A stretch of 64,000 nt of DNA from Rhodocyclaceae bacterium (GCA_016791115.1 JAEUNL010000004.1:160922-224921); one strand, 5' to 3'. Counted from the first letter of the stretch, positions 28,399 to 37,563 are shown. Translations and numbers: made by a program. Notes: generated by a model from the letters alone, not told the origin.

Positions 28399-29253
28399 TC
28401 AGATGTCGGCCGAGACGGCGATCCATTCTTCCAGCCGCTCGACGGAGTCGGTGTAGTCCTCCTTCGCCGCAAGAGCGACCTCCGGAACGTCCACGATCTC
28501 GAGCGTGTTGAGGATCATGTGATCCATGCTGTTGAAATACTGCACCCACCACACGTTCGTAACGCCGGTGCTGCTGATGCGACAGTTGCCGTACCCTCGC
28601 GACAGTATCACCGTCGAGCCGGCACCGAGCGATTTCGCGAGGTAATCGAGGTCATCCGGCGTCATCGGCAGCAAGGTCAAATTGATGATGCGCGCTTCGT
28701 CGCCCGAACGATGGCTGCAGGCCGCGTCAAGCACTTCGGCCAACACGGCGGGCGCGTTCATTGCCCCCGGAGGCGGCGGCTCGGCACTGACTTCGGTCGA
28801 TGCGCTGCGGCGAGCACCTTCGACGATGAGGCGCGGGATGGCGCATGCCTCGACCGTATCGCGTGCGATACCGCCGTCAGTTGCCAGCTGCAGCACCCGC
28901 CACACGCCGGCAAACGCGGTCTCCTGAACGCGACAATCGACGGCACCACGACTATACGCGGCAACCTCGCCCTCGCCGAGCAGGTCGTTGATCGCGGCAC
29001 GCACGCGCATGTCGGTCGAGGACAGATCGATGGACGGATAGTCGGACACGCCGAAGCCCGTGGCACGCATGCGATCGAGCAGATTGCGCGCCAGATCGAG
29101 CGCCTCGTCCCTCAGGGCGGGATCAACGTCGTCCCGCAAGCCCGGCATGCTGAAGGTATGCATGTCCTTCGGCATGTCCATGTACTCGAGATTCTCGTCC
29201 TCTTGCTGCGAACCCGGACCAAACGTGACGACCGGCAGGGGAAACGGCTTCAT
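28399..29253 (-). CDS. hoxQ: HoxQ/HupH hydrogenase expression/formation protein
   Basis: 284 residues. Chaperone of the small-subunit precursor in the HoxO/HoxQ pair. Characteristic: MPKDMHTFSMPGL, INDLLGEGEVAAYS, VQETAFAGVWRV, INLTLLPMTPDDLDYL and the C-terminal SRGYGNCRISSTGVTNVWWVQYFNSMDHMILNTLEIVDVPEVALAA. ATG 29253 follows GAAAGGAAAG. It is 32 bases after hoxO. Confidence 0.92.
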   Translation of the reverse strand: MKPFPLPVVTFGPGSQQEDENLEYMDMPKDMHTFSMPGLRDDVDPALRDEALDLARNLLDRMRATGFGVSDYPSIDLSSTDMRVRAAINDLLGEGEVAAYSRGAVDCRVQETAFAGVWRVLQLATDGGIARDTVEACAIPRLIVEGARRSASTEVSAEPPPPGAMNAPAVLAEVLDAACSHRSGDEARIINLTLLPMTPDDLDYLAKSLGAGSTVILSRGYGNCRISSTGVTNVWWVQYFNSMDHMILNTLEIVDVPEVALAAKEDYTDSVERLEEWIAVSADI

Positions 29254-29285
29254 GGCTTTCCTTTCTTCGGGGGCATGCAACGCGC

Positions 29286-29744
29286 TCAGTGACAACCGGA
29301 CGCCGTGGCAGACGCGACCGGGATGCCGATCGACGGTGCACGCCCCGCCGGCCTGGCCAGCATCGCAGCAACCTCGTCGACGAACTCGCTCCAGTCGCGC
29401 ATGCCTTCGATGGCACCGACATACTGGCCGGCACGCTGGAACACCATTGCCGGCCACCGGGTGATGCCGAACCGCGCCTTCGCAAGCTGACTCTCTTCCG
29501 GATCAAGCACTGCACAGCGAATCCGCCCTGCATGTGCCTTGATTACTTCGGGCAGGACGACAACGACGTCGAGCGTTTCGGGAACCCGGACCGGATCGTA
29601 GGTCAGCAAGACGACGCTGTCCCCCTCGGCGACGGCGAAGCCGTCGATGCCCGCTGCATTGATGCGTGTAAAGCCATGCTGCTCGACCAGTCGATCGATG
29701 AAGCCGGCGAGCGCGAACGCTGCTGTCGGAGTTGAACTGTTCAT
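29286..29744 (-). CDS. hoxO: HoxO/HupG, thioredoxin-like hydrogenase maturation chaperone
   Basis: 152-residue protein of the HyaE/HupG family: a thioredoxin fold without the catalytic CXXC. Seen in VVLLTYDPVRVPETLDVVVVLPEVIKAH, CAVLDPEESQLAKARFGITRWPAMVFQRAGQYVGAIEGMRDW. It binds the Tat signal of the small subunit until its clusters are inserted. ATG 29744 overlaps the hoxL stop as ATGA. Confidence 0.9.
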   Translation of the reverse strand: MNSSTPTAAFALAGFIDRLVEQHGFTRINAAGIDGFAVAEGDSVVLLTYDPVRVPETLDVVVVLPEVIKAHAGRIRCAVLDPEESQLAKARFGITRWPAMVFQRAGQYVGAIEGMRDWSEFVDEVAAMLARPAGRAPSIGIPVASATASGCH

Positions 29745-30058
29745 GCGTCTTCCTTGTTGAGTTGGGCCTGCAGATGGGGCGGCAATTGCGGTTCCCGCCC
29801 GGCCAGGTCTTCGAAGAAGCCATCGAAGTCGGCGGAACCTCCGAGAACGGCCTGCAGGCCATCCAGTGCGCGGTTGATCTGGCGGGCACGCGTCTCGTTG
29901 ATGACCTCCCGCGCCGCGCCTAGGTAGGTGAGCAACCAGGAGCCGGCGTCGACGTCGCCAACCAGCAAGGTGTCGACACGGATTTCGCCGTCCCGCCCCT
30001 CGCATAGGGCGTGCGTTCCCTCCATGCGCAGTACGCGAACCGGAATGCCGATGCACAT
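29741..30058 (-). CDS. hoxL: HoxL/HupF, HypC-family chaperone for the oxygen-tolerant hydrogenase
   Basis: 105 residues starting MCIGIPVRVLRMEG, with the essential Cys2, then VDTLLVGDVDAGSWLLTYLGAAREVI. It is longer than HypC because of a C-terminal tail (DGFFEDLAGREPQLPPHLQAQL) typical of HupF/HoxL, which stabilises the large subunit under oxygen. ATG 30058 begins one base after the hoxM stop. Confidence 0.92.
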   Translation of the reverse strand: MCIGIPVRVLRMEGTHALCEGRDGEIRVDTLLVGDVDAGSWLLTYLGAAREVINETRARQINRALDGLQAVLGGSADFDGFFEDLAGREPQLPPHLQAQLNKEDA

Positions 30059-30059
30059 T

Positions 30060-30683
30060 TCAATCCCGTCCCTTGAAAAACCGATCATCTCCGACACGGC
30101 AGGCTTCCACCTCGCTTGGTCGTCCGGTCTCGTAGGCGTCGAGCGAAAGACTGCCTGCGTTGAGGCGCGCTTCGGCATCTCGATCTGCGCGCGGCCGCAG
30201 TTCGATGCCGCGCGCACGCAGCCAGTCACTGGCCAGGCGAACCGCCGGCCCGACCTGCGCCTTGACCTCGTCACGCAAGCTGCCGCCGTAGTCTTCGAGC
30301 TCCACCGGCTGACACCCGATCAGGACGAGCTCGTCGGGATAGCGCCCGACCAGCTGGGCTGCGGCAAGCACCTCCTGGAAACCGGTCTGGTGCAGGCTCA
30401 TCTTCTTCGCGCCCATGAAGGCCGGCACGTCCCGGCCCTCGAGTTGCTTCAACGTTCCGGGCTGGAAGCCGAAATCGATCGCATCGAATACGACGAGTTT
30501 TTTCGCCGCCTCGACATAGGGCAGCAGATACAGACCCTGCGTGCCGCCGTCCATGACAAGCACGTTGTCGGGCGCGTCGAAAGCCGAATCGAAAGCTTCG
30601 ACGCATCGCACGCCGAACCCCTCGTCAGCCCAAAGAAGGTTTCCGATGCCCAGCACGAGTACGTCGTGAGAGAGTGTATTCAT
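30060..30683 (-). CDS. hoxM: HoxM/HupD hydrogenase maturation endopeptidase
   Basis: 207-residue protease that removes the C-terminal extension of HoxG after nickel insertion. Family motifs are intact: VLGIGNLLWADEGFGVRCVE (with the metal-sensing Glu), DGGTQGLYLLPYVE, FDAIDFG and KKMSLHQTGFQEVL (histidine). The gene opens the hoxMLOQRTV-hyp-hoxABC-nikR-hoxJ run and has its own sigma54-type promoter about 30 bases upstream. Confidence 0.93.
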   Translation of the reverse strand: MNTLSHDVLVLGIGNLLWADEGFGVRCVEAFDSAFDAPDNVLVMDGGTQGLYLLPYVEAAKKLVVFDAIDFGFQPGTLKQLEGRDVPAFMGAKKMSLHQTGFQEVLAAAQLVGRYPDELVLIGCQPVELEDYGGSLRDEVKAQVGPAVRLASDWLRARGIELRPRADRDAEARLNAGSLSLDAYETGRPSEVEACRVGDDRFFKGRD

Positions 30684-30713
30684 GTCCGCCGCTTCCAGTA
30701 ACGTGTTACGTCA

Positions 30714-30729
30714 CACAAGTTGCGTGCCA
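30714..30729 (-). promoter_or_regulatory. Predicted sigma54 promoter of the hoxM operon
   Basis: Minus strand TGGCACGCAACTTGTG. It matches the -24/-12 consensus TGGCACG-N4-TTGC except for GT at -12. Transcription would start near 30704, about 20 bases before the hoxM ATG. It shares TGGCACG and TTGT with the hoxK promoter. GGAAACTT (minus strand, 30812-30819) about 85 bases upstream is a candidate activator half-site. Confidence 0.7.
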
Positions 30730-30852
30730 GACATTGCGGACGAGGAAAATACTTTGTTTACATGACGTTATAACTTCTCCAGCAGCGGCCCGAAAGGGCA
30801 TCGCACTGCACAAGTTTCCAGTTCGCCGGCAGACTGAAAAGTTGGTTGCCAG

Positions 30853-31125
30853 CTATTGCGCGGATTGCCGAAAGGTTCTCCAGGCACGGTGCATGTCCCA
30901 AGCGGTCTGGAGTTCGATCCACAGCGTGGCATCGGTTCCGAAGAAGATAGCAAGCCGGATCGCGGTATCGGGCGTGATCGATCGCCGGCCGCGGATCAGC
31001 TCGTTGACCCTTCTGCGGGAGACACCCATCGCGCGCGCAAGGGCGTCCTGGGTAATACCTGCGGGTTGCATGAAGCGGGATTCAAGAAAATGCCCCGGGG
31101 AAACCGGTCGCCGCGCGCTTCGCAT
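30853..31125 (-). CDS. HigA-family (Xre) antitoxin-like regulator, apparently without a toxin partner
   Basis: 90-residue helix-turn-helix protein: SPGHFLESRFMQPAGITQDALARAMGVSRRRVNELIRGRRSITPDTAIRLAIFFGTDATLWIELQTAWDMHRA is the full HigA pattern. I chose ATG 31125 (MRSARRPVSPGHF); longer frames have no homology-like content. HigB normally precedes HigA, but no RelE-fold reading frame is visible upstream. A perfect palindrome 30 bases before the start may be its operator. It stands with the 226-residue gene between hoxZ and hoxM, which are adjacent in C. necator. Confidence 0.85.
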   Translation of the reverse strand: MRSARRPVSPGHFLESRFMQPAGITQDALARAMGVSRRRVNELIRGRRSITPDTAIRLAIFFGTDATLWIELQTAWDMHRAWRTFRQSAQ

Positions 31126-31447
31126 CAGAACCGCGGTGCCGCGGTAAGAAGAAGCGCGCGCGGAAACCGGTTCCGCGCGCGAACTCCACGTTTTGGTGGA
31201 AGTGGAGGAGACACTGGCACTTGCGATCGACTGCATCGTTGGAACCCCGGACACGTCGAGCCAACCGGTTGCAGACCTGCGTATCCGCAACCGAACATGC
31301 CGTCGTCACTTACAACAGTCGTGCCACCGGCAACGAGATTGAAAACTGCGTATTTTCAATACGATGGAATCGCGGGGGCGGAACGGGCCGATAACCCTGC
31401 TGCCACATTCCCCGGCGAGCCGAAAGGCCGGTTTCCGCAAGCCCTGG
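31126..31447. other. Intergenic region of 322 bases with an 11-bp-arm palindrome at 31155-31181
   Basis: No convincing gene on either strand. CGCGCGCGGAA (31155-31165) and TTCCGCGCGCG (31171-31181) are perfect inverted arms around ACCGG, 30-56 bases before the HigA-like start, a sensible place for an autoregulatory operator. The stretch upstream of it (31182-31447) has slightly lower GC and no recognised signal. Confidence 0.5.
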
Positions 31448-32128
31448 CTACTTGAACAGGCGGAACGCTTTCCTGGCCGGCTTATCGACCGGGGGCAGCG
31501 GCAATCCCTGACCGTCGACGAGATAGCCTTCACGCGTCGCGTCCGAGAAGATCTCGTCGACGAGCTTCATGTCAAGCGGCAGCACCCGCTCTATGGTTTC
31601 GTATGCCACACCGACTTTTGACATGCGTTCCAGAATGCCCAGCATCTCTGCCGTGACCGGATACCGTGCAAGATTCGGGGAGCGCAAGAAACGCAACAGT
31701 TTTCCGCGGAACGGGTGACCAACCGGGGAATCGAGTTCCGTCGGTGCCGGAGGCGGCGCGGTGACGGCCACCGGCTTGGGACTGCGTGCCGCGACACCAG
31801 GCGTCGCCTGGCGTGGCGCGACCGGGCCGCGCGCAACAGCGAGATCGAGCAGCCGCATCAATCGCGCGGCCTTGACGGGTTTCAGCAGCAGCCCCGCTTC
31901 GCCTGCAGGAACCGCCGGCGCATCGTCGCCGACAAGCTGTATGACTTTGGCCTCGCGCAGGGATGCCTGCGGTGTGGCAAGCAGGGACCGCGTCATGTCG
32001 ACCAACCAGACATCCGCCGAGCCCAGTGCGCTTACCCAGCCCCATGACTCCGGACGCAGCTTGACGACGGCGCGCACGACGATTGCGTCGCGCTCCTCGA
32101 GATTGTCCAACCCGATCGAGAAATTCAT
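31448..32128 (-). CDS. Hypothetical protein with a receiver-like N-terminal half
   Basis: 226 residues; I do not recognise the family. The first half looks like a degenerate receiver domain: WLVDMTRSLL, IQLVGDDAPAVPAGEAGLLLKPVKAARLMRLLDLAVARG, where LKPVKA resembles the conserved Lys-Pro of response regulators. A Pro/Ala-rich linker (residues 105-130) leads to a helical C-terminal part (GKLLRFLRSPNLARYPVTAEMLGILERMSKVGVAYETIERVLPLDMKLVDEIFSDATREGYL). It lies beyond the hoxZ terminator and may be an inserted gene rather than part of hydrogen metabolism. Confidence 0.7.
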   Translation of the reverse strand: MNFSIGLDNLEERDAIVVRAVVKLRPESWGWVSALGSADVWLVDMTRSLLATPQASLREAKVIQLVGDDAPAVPAGEAGLLLKPVKAARLMRLLDLAVARGPVAPRQATPGVAARSPKPVAVTAPPPAPTELDSPVGHPFRGKLLRFLRSPNLARYPVTAEMLGILERMSKVGVAYETIERVLPLDMKLVDEIFSDATREGYLVDGQGLPLPPVDKPARKAFRLFK

Positions 32129-32224
32129 GTCCCCTCCGAATGCATGTGCGAATTCTATGCATCCGTGCCAGCGCCTGCGTCGACTTTGTCACGGGACACG
32201 ACAGCTTTGACGGCAGAAAACAAT

Positions 32225-32252
32225 GCGGCAGGCAGTATTACCTGCCTGCCGC
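32225..32252 (-). terminator. Hairpin terminator after hoxKGZ
   Basis: Perfect 11-bp stem GCGGCAGGCAG / CTGCCTGCCGC with a TATTAC loop, 69 bases past the hoxZ stop. On the minus strand it is followed by ATTGTTTTC, a short T-rich run. It probably ends or thins the hoxKGZ transcript. Confidence 0.65.
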
Positions 32253-32320
32253 AAGCCGTTACATCCGGCGTTACAGCCGCTCTCGCTGCAGTTCTGATGC
32301 GCTCCCGAAGGGAGCCACCA

Positions 32321-33043
32321 TCATTCCTTGAACATGCGGAATCCACTTATCATGGTGCTGATCATGCTCTGCCGGCCCATGATGTCCTCGCGAATTGCCG
32401 CATAGACATGGACGATCACGAACAGGATGATCAGCCACATGCCGACGTGATGCCAGGTGTGCAGGTTCTGCGAGTTGCCGAACAGCGGAAGCAGCCAGCT
32501 CGTGAACATCGAATGGGACCAGTGTCCCGCCTGCGCACCCTCACCGTACATCGCAAACCCGGTCGCAATCATGAACACGACCGTAACCAGGAAGAGGAAC
32601 ACCATCGACAGGCGCGCCAGCGGATTGTGCCCGACATAGCGGTTCGGATACGGGCGCAGGAACATGTACCACTTGAGCATCGAAAACAGTTCGCGCCAAT
32701 AGGCCCCGGTAAGCAGCGGGACCGAGAACAGCTCGCGCGCATGGTGGTTGCCCACGAACGCCCAGTAAACACGCACCAGAAGACCTACCGCGAGCACATA
32801 CCCGGCCGCAAAATGCGCGAAACGGATGTAGCCGAACACGAAGTTCTCGCTCGCTTCGCCGGCAATCGTCCACGGCGGCGAGCCGATCAGGTACCCGCTC
32901 GCCGACAGCACGACGATGCACAAAGCATTGATCCAGTGCCAGGCACGCACCGGAGCCTCATAGACGTAGATCGACTTGAGCGACGCCGCGTGGGCGACCG
33001 CCGAGTCGTCGACGCCGGTGACGGTCGACATATCCTGTGACAT
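32321..33043 (-). CDS. hoxZ: HoxZ/HupC cytochrome b subunit of the oxygen-tolerant hydrogenase
   Basis: 240-residue di-haem membrane anchor that passes electrons from HoxKG to the quinone pool. Four membrane helices with haem-ligand histidines: YEAPVRAWHWINALCIVVLSASGYLIG, FGYIRFAHFAAGYVLAVGLLVRVYWAFVGNHHAREL, SMVFLFLVTVVFMIATGFAMY, LHTWHHVGMWLIILFVIVHVYAAIREDIMGRQSMISTMISGFR. ATG 33043 lies 11 bases after hoxG. Confidence 0.94.
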   Translation of the reverse strand: MSQDMSTVTGVDDSAVAHAASLKSIYVYEAPVRAWHWINALCIVVLSASGYLIGSPPWTIAGEASENFVFGYIRFAHFAAGYVLAVGLLVRVYWAFVGNHHARELFSVPLLTGAYWRELFSMLKWYMFLRPYPNRYVGHNPLARLSMVFLFLVTVVFMIATGFAMYGEGAQAGHWSHSMFTSWLLPLFGNSQNLHTWHHVGMWLIILFVIVHVYAAIREDIMGRQSMISTMISGFRMFKE

Positions 33044-33054
33044 GGCGGTCTCCC

Positions 33055-34845
33055 TTAGCGAACCTTGATCGTCGCCATCTCCTGCCCGTCGGCCGACATG
33101 ACGTGCGTGGAGCAAGCGAGGCAAGGATCGAAACTGTGGATGGTGCGCAGGATCTCCAAAGGCTGATCAGCCACCGCGACCGGCGTATTCATCAGAGAGG
33201 CTTCGAACGCACCGATCTGCCCCTTCGAATCACGCGGGCTGCCGTTCCAGGTCGTCGGCACGACACACTGATAGTTGTCGATCTTGGTGTCCTTGATGCG
33301 CACCCAGTGCCCCAGCGCACCGCGCGGTGCCTCGGTGAAGCCGACCCCCTTGGCATCCTTGGGCCACTTCGACGGCTCCCACTTCTCGACATTGGCCGTC
33401 GCGGTGTCACCTGCCTTGATGTTGGCGATCAGCTTGTCGAAGAAGTATTTTTGCTTCTGCGCCGCCCACGAGGCTTCGAGCGCGCGCGCAGCCGTGCGGC
33501 CGAGCGTGGAGAAGATCGCCGTCAGCGGCAGACCGAGATCCTTGAGCAGCTTGTCGACCGGCTCCTTGAATTCGGGTTTCTTCTGCGCATAACCGATCAC
33601 GTATCGCGCCAGAGGCCCGACTTCCATGGCATGTCCGCGCCAGCGCGGCGACTTGATCCACGAGTACTTGGCCCCTTCGTCGAGCGCCTCGATGCGGGTT
33701 CTCGTTCCCTTGGTGTTCGGTCCGAGCACGTAGTTGGGTTCGGTGATGCCGTCCCAGGGATGCAGGCCCTTCGACTCGTCCGGGTACTTGTACCAGGAGT
33801 GGTTGACGAACTCCTGAATCTGCTGCGGATCGCGGTGATCGACTTCATGCACCTCGTTGAGGTTGCCGTTGATGATCGCACCGCGCGGCATCAGCAGGTT
33901 CTTTGCCGAGTAGTCGTTTGCTCGGTCTGGCACGTCGCCGTAGGCGAGAACCGACTGCCCCGAGAGGCCGCCGCCGTGCAGCCAGTCCTTGTAGAAGCTG
34001 GCGATCGCTATGACATCCGGGATGTAGACCTTGTCGATGAACTCGATGGAGTCGTTGATGATCTTCGACACCATGTTCAGGCGCTCCATGTTGATCGCGC
34101 CGACGGCACCCACGCCATCGAGATTGATCGCACACGGCATGCCGCCCACCAGCCAGTTCGGATGCGGATTCTTGCCGCCGAAGATGGTGTGGATCTTGAC
34201 GATCTCCTTCTGGAAATCGAGTGCTTCGAGATAGTGGGTCACCGCCATCAGGTTGGCTTCGGGCGGCAGCTTGTAGGCCGGATTGCCCCAGTAGCCGTTC
34301 ATGAACGGGCCGAGCTGGCCGGACTCGACGAATTTCTTCAGCCGGTTCTGGATGTCGCGGAAATAGCCGGGCGAGGACATCGGCCAGCTCGAAATGCTCT
34401 GCGCAAGCTCGGAAGTCTTCTTGGGATCCGCCTTGAGCGCCGACACGACGTCTACCCAATCCAGCGCGTGCAGGTGGTAGAAATGTACGAGGTGGTCATG
34501 GATCTGCAGGTTGAGCTGCATGATGTTCCGGATGCTGTTCGCATTCTCGGGAATCGTGATCCCCAGCGCGTCTTCCACCGCGCGCACGCTGGTCAGGGCA
34601 TGTGTGCCCGTACATACGCCGCAGATCCGTTCGGTAAACGCCCAAGCGTCGCGCGGATCGCGCCCTTTCAGAATCACCTCGAGGCCGCGCCACATGGTGC
34701 CGGTCGACACCGCGTTGCGAATCACGTTGTTGCTGTCGAGGTTGACTTCGACGCGCATGTGGCCTTCGATTCGGCATACCGGGTCGACGACGACCCGCTT
34801 GCCGCCGTTATCGATCTTGAAGCCCTGAGTCTCGTAGACACCCAT
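33055..34845 (-). CDS. hoxG: HoxG, large subunit of the oxygen-tolerant [NiFe] uptake hydrogenase
   Basis: 596-residue catalytic subunit facing the periplasm. NiFe ligands: [20 protein letters not shown] near residue 80 and [27 protein letters not shown] at the end. The 15 residues after the last histidine (VMSADG...KVR) form the extension removed by HoxM. ATG 34845 gives [34 protein letters not shown]; the upstream open frame is antisense-like. It lies two bases after hoxK and travels folded with it through the Tat pathway. Confidence 0.96.
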   Translation of the reverse strand: MGVYETQGFKIDNGGKRVVVDPVCRIEGHMRVEVNLDSNNVIRNAVSTGTMWRGLEVILKGRDPRDAWAFTERICGVCTGTHALTSVRAVEDALGITIPENANSIRNIMQLNLQIHDHLVHFYHLHALDWVDVVSALKADPKKTSELAQSISSWPMSSPGYFRDIQNRLKKFVESGQLGPFMNGYWGNPAYKLPPEANLMAVTHYLEALDFQKEIVKIHTIFGGKNPHPNWLVGGMPCAINLDGVGAVGAINMERLNMVSKIINDSIEFIDKVYIPDVIAIASFYKDWLHGGGLSGQSVLAYGDVPDRANDYSAKNLLMPRGAIINGNLNEVHEVDHRDPQQIQEFVNHSWYKYPDESKGLHPWDGITEPNYVLGPNTKGTRTRIEALDEGAKYSWIKSPRWRGHAMEVGPLARYVIGYAQKKPEFKEPVDKLLKDLGLPLTAIFSTLGRTAARALEASWAAQKQKYFFDKLIANIKAGDTATANVEKWEPSKWPKDAKGVGFTEAPRGALGHWVRIKDTKIDNYQCVVPTTWNGSPRDSKGQIGAFEASLMNTPVAVADQPLEILRTIHSFDPCLACSTHVMSADGQEMATIKVR

Positions 34846-34847
34846 GA

Positions 34848-35930
34848 TTACTTGACCTCCGATTTCTGCTGAACGCCGCTCTTGGCACGCATCAGCGCGC
34901 TGACTGCCGCATGCGCGGCGACGGCTGCGCCGGCCACCGCGGCCGCCGTACCGCCAACCTTGTCGGCGTTGGCCTCGATGCCGAATTCCTTGATGTTGGT
35001 AAGCCGGTCGTAGAACGAGCCCTTGTCCCAGAAACCGTCTTCCGAACAGCCGATGCATCCGTGACCGGACTGGATCGGGAAGGACACACCTTCGTTCCAG
35101 CGCGTGGTCGAACAGGCGTTGTAGGTGGTCGGGCCCTTGCAGCCCATCTTGTAGAGGCAATAGCCCCTGCGCGCGGACTCGTCATCCCATTGTTCGACGA
35201 ACTGGCCGGCATCGAAGTGCGGGCGGCGATAGCACTTGTCGTGGATACGCTGACCGTAGAACATCTTCGGACGCCCCTGACGATCGAGTTCCGGCAAGCG
35301 GTCGAAGGTCAGCATGTAGGTCACGACACCCGTCATCACCTCGGCGATCGGCGGGCAGCCCGGCACCTTGACGATCGGCTTGTCGGTAATGACTTGGTGC
35401 ACCGGCGTGGCGCGTGTCGGATTCGGCTTGGCGGCCTGCACACAGCCCCAGGATGCGCATGCACCCCACGCAATCACCGCCTTGGCGTCGGCGACCGTTT
35501 CCTTCAGCACTTCGACGAACGGGCGCCCGCCATGAATGCAGAACATGCCATCTTCATTGAGCGGCGGGTTGCCCTCGACGGCAACAATGTAGTTGCCCTT
35601 GTACTTCTTCTTGACCTCTTCGATGATCGCCTCTGCCTGGTGCCCGGCAGCCGCCATCAGCGTGTCGTCATAGTCGAGCGAGAGCATCGACAACACGACG
35701 TCCTTGGTCAGGGGGTGGGCCGAACGGATGAACGACTCCGAGCAGCAGGTGCACTCCAGGCCGTGCAGCCAGATCACCGGCGTGCGCGGCTTGGTTTCGA
35801 GCGCATGCGCAATCCGCGGCGCGTAAGCCGACCCGAGGCCGAGCGACGTCGCCGTCAGGCTGCAGAACTTGAGGAAGCTGCGGCGTGTGATCCCTTGCCG
35901 GCGCAGCACTTCGTAAAAGGTTTCGACCAT
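34848..35930 (-). CDS. hoxK: HoxK, small subunit of the oxygen-tolerant [NiFe] uptake hydrogenase
   Basis: 360-residue iron-sulfur subunit. The Tat signal is [24 protein letters not shown]. The proximal cluster region reads LECTCCSES (Cys60, Cys62, Cys63) and [13 protein letters not shown], so the two supernumerary cysteines that create a 4Fe3S cluster are present. This is the hallmark of group 1d oxygen-tolerant membrane-bound hydrogenases. Distal and medial cluster cysteines follow ([51 protein letters not shown]). A C-terminal alanine-rich segment ([18 protein letters not shown]) is a weak membrane anchor. A sigma54-type promoter lies about 100 bases upstream. Confidence 0.96.
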   Translation of the reverse strand: MVETFYEVLRRQGITRRSFLKFCSLTATSLGLGSAYAPRIAHALETKPRTPVIWLHGLECTCCSESFIRSAHPLTKDVVLSMLSLDYDDTLMAAAGHQAEAIIEEVKKKYKGNYIVAVEGNPPLNEDGMFCIHGGRPFVEVLKETVADAKAVIAWGACASWGCVQAAKPNPTRATPVHQVITDKPIVKVPGCPPIAEVMTGVVTYMLTFDRLPELDRQGRPKMFYGQRIHDKCYRRPHFDAGQFVEQWDDESARRGYCLYKMGCKGPTTYNACSTTRWNEGVSFPIQSGHGCIGCSEDGFWDKGSFYDRLTNIKEFGIEANADKVGGTAAAVAGAAVAAHAAVSALMRAKSGVQQKSEVK

Positions 35931-36030
35931 CGGTTTGCCTCCCGAACCAGTTTTTATGGCTGCCCGCTACCGACGGACTGAAATCGGCCTTGCCGGTAGA
36001 TTCATCTCGAACAGTTGCCGGGGCACCAAT

Positions 36031-36046
36031 TACAAGAAGCGTGCCA
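36031..36046 (-). promoter_or_regulatory. Predicted sigma54 promoter of hoxKGZ
   Basis: Minus strand TGGCACGCTTCTTGTA, a perfect -24 box (TGGCACG), N4 and TTGTA at -12. The predicted start is near 36020, about 90 bases before the hoxK ATG. GGAAACTT at 36156-36163 is a candidate upstream activator half-site, and TTTCC...GGAAA (36072-36094) is a looser inverted repeat. Together these account for most of the 35931-36228 gap. Confidence 0.75.
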
Positions 36047-36228
36047 AATACCAAAAGACTGGATTTGGGATTTTCCAACAAACAGTTAGGGGAAATCTGC
36101 GCGATCGATGCGCGGCGCGGCCCGCAAGGCCTGAATACATGGCTTGCAGCCCGCCGGAAACTTCAATTGCAGTATCCGCGCATACTGGAACGCTTGCTGC
36201 ACTGCAACCGAAGAACGGGAAAGTGGGG

Positions 36229-36777
36229 CTAGTTGCTACCCAGTCTTCCCCTCAGGAACAGGCGCCGGGAGGCCAATGGGGGCTGCGCCGGATTCTCCGG
36301 TTCGGGCATGGGACGAGGTGCCGGCGCAGTCATCAACACTGTCATCGCATCTTCCGCTGCCGCTCGGGCCGCGGCCATGTCGGCAATGGCAGTCACGGGC
36401 GCAATCAGAGGGCAGTACTGGAACGCTGGCAGGTCGGATTCGCCAGCATCGGCGATGAATTCGATCGGCCCGGCCGGGAGTCCGACAAGACGGCGCTCAC
36501 CTGCCGGAATGTCTTCCCACAGCGTTCCGCCTCCCGGCACCAGCATCAGTTGCAGGCACCACGGCGTCACCACGATACCGAGCCAGTCGCCGTCGACGCG
36601 CTGAAAATCCATCACTGCGACATCGAGCGCGGGATTCAGGAATGGCAGCCCCGCCATCCTCTCCGCGTATACCCTGCGGAAATAGCGCTCGACCTGCAGC
36701 GCCGGCTGCTCGCCCCACGGCTGCGCGACGACGATCGGCGGGGGCGCCAGCGCAGGCTTACGCAGTCTCGTATTCAT
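36229..36777 (-). CDS. hybE: HybE, assembly chaperone of the second hydrogenase
   Basis: 182 residues of the HybE/HoxT family: YFRRVYAERMAGLPFLNPALDVAVMDFQRVDGDWLGIVVTPWCLQLMLVPGG and LPAFQYCPLIAPVTAIAD. It has an arginine-rich tail SRRLFLRGRLG like HoxT. ATG 36777 lies inside the 3' end of hybG (20-base overlap). It is the last gene of the hyb operon; no strong terminator follows. Confidence 0.88.
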   Translation of the reverse strand: MNTRLRKPALAPPPIVVAQPWGEQPALQVERYFRRVYAERMAGLPFLNPALDVAVMDFQRVDGDWLGIVVTPWCLQLMLVPGGGTLWEDIPAGERRLVGLPAGPIEFIADAGESDLPAFQYCPLIAPVTAIADMAAARAAAEDAMTVLMTAPAPRPMPEPENPAQPPLASRRLFLRGRLGSN

Positions 36778-37042
36778 TCGATCCGAGAGGATCCGCCGCT
36801 TGGCGAGACAGACCGTCCAGACTGGCTGCGAGTTCGGCAAGGGCCTCCTCGATCAGCACGAGCGCATCCGGGTCCACCACGTCTTTCGCAAAGCCCAGAT
36901 TCGCCAGTACCCACGTGCCGATCGGCTGCGGGCCGAGCAGCAGCATGTTGAGGCATTCCCGCCGGCCGTGACGCTCGGCGGTGGCCACACTGCCGTCGTC
37001 CGTCTGCCATTCAACCACCTGCATCGGGATGGACAGGCACAT
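36758..37042 (-). CDS. hybG: HybG, HypC-family chaperone of the second hydrogenase
   Basis: 94 residues starting MCLSIPMQVVEWQTDDGSVATAE, with Cys2, then GPQPIGTWVLANLGFAKDVVDPDALVLIEEALAELAASLDG. It is the third HypC-like protein in the window and lies beside hybD, so it probably serves HybC. ATG 37042 overlaps the hybD stop as TGATG. Confidence 0.9.
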   Translation of the reverse strand: MCLSIPMQVVEWQTDDGSVATAERHGRRECLNMLLLGPQPIGTWVLANLGFAKDVVDPDALVLIEEALAELAASLDGLSRQAADPLGSNEYETA

Positions 37043-37560
37043 CAGGCTGCCTCGCGCAACGAATCCATCGGCACACCCTCTGCCGCGAGAATCGACCCGA
37101 TCCGGGCAACCGCGGCCGGCAGCAAAGCCTGCACCGGCCCGGTCATATCCATTCCCAACGACATCGAAACCGGCTGCACCCCGATGACGACGACCTTGCG
37201 CGGCGCCCGCCCGGTCAGGTGCAGAGTGGCAAGCACGTCCGACAGCCCCACCTGATGCGGCGAGAGCTTGGTGCGAAAGAAAGCCGGCACCTGATCGTCC
37301 TCGAGCACGACGAGGCTCCCCGGTTCGGCACCGACACGCACACAATCCGCGATGACGAGAAGATCGAGGTTCTCGAGATCCTCGAGCATCTCCATCGCGC
37401 ACGTCCCGCCGTCGAGCACCTGTACCCATGGGGGCAACAGGTGGCTCGCCGCAAACGCTTCGACGATGCGTACACCGACACCCTCGTCGCTCAACAGGAT
37501 GTTGCCCACACCAAGCAACACCACGCGACGCAATGCTTCAGAACGCGTCTCGGTGGCCAT
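37042..37560 (-). CDS. hybD: HybD hydrogenase maturation endopeptidase
   Basis: 172-residue protease for the HybC C-terminal extension. Motifs: VVLLGVGNILLSDEGVGVRIVEAF, DGGTCAMEMLEDLENLDLLVIADCV, TKLSPHQVGLSDVLATLHLTG. It differs clearly from HoxM, in line with each protease serving only one large subunit. It begins three bases after the hybC stop. Confidence 0.93.
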   Translation of the reverse strand: MATETRSEALRRVVLLGVGNILLSDEGVGVRIVEAFAASHLLPPWVQVLDGGTCAMEMLEDLENLDLLVIADCVRVGAEPGSLVVLEDDQVPAFFRTKLSPHQVGLSDVLATLHLTGRAPRKVVVIGVQPVSMSLGMDMTGPVQALLPAAVARIGSILAAEGVPMDSLREAA

Positions 37561-37563
37561 GCT

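Noticed and set aside
31126..31447. HigB toxin gene upstream of the HigA-like gene
   Set aside because: No reading frame there resembles the RelE/HigB fold or has a usable start; the antitoxin-like gene is best called solitary.
33037..34872. 611-codon plus-strand open frame opposite hoxG
   Set aside because: Mirror of the hoxG coding sequence; no recognisable domain or ribosome site.
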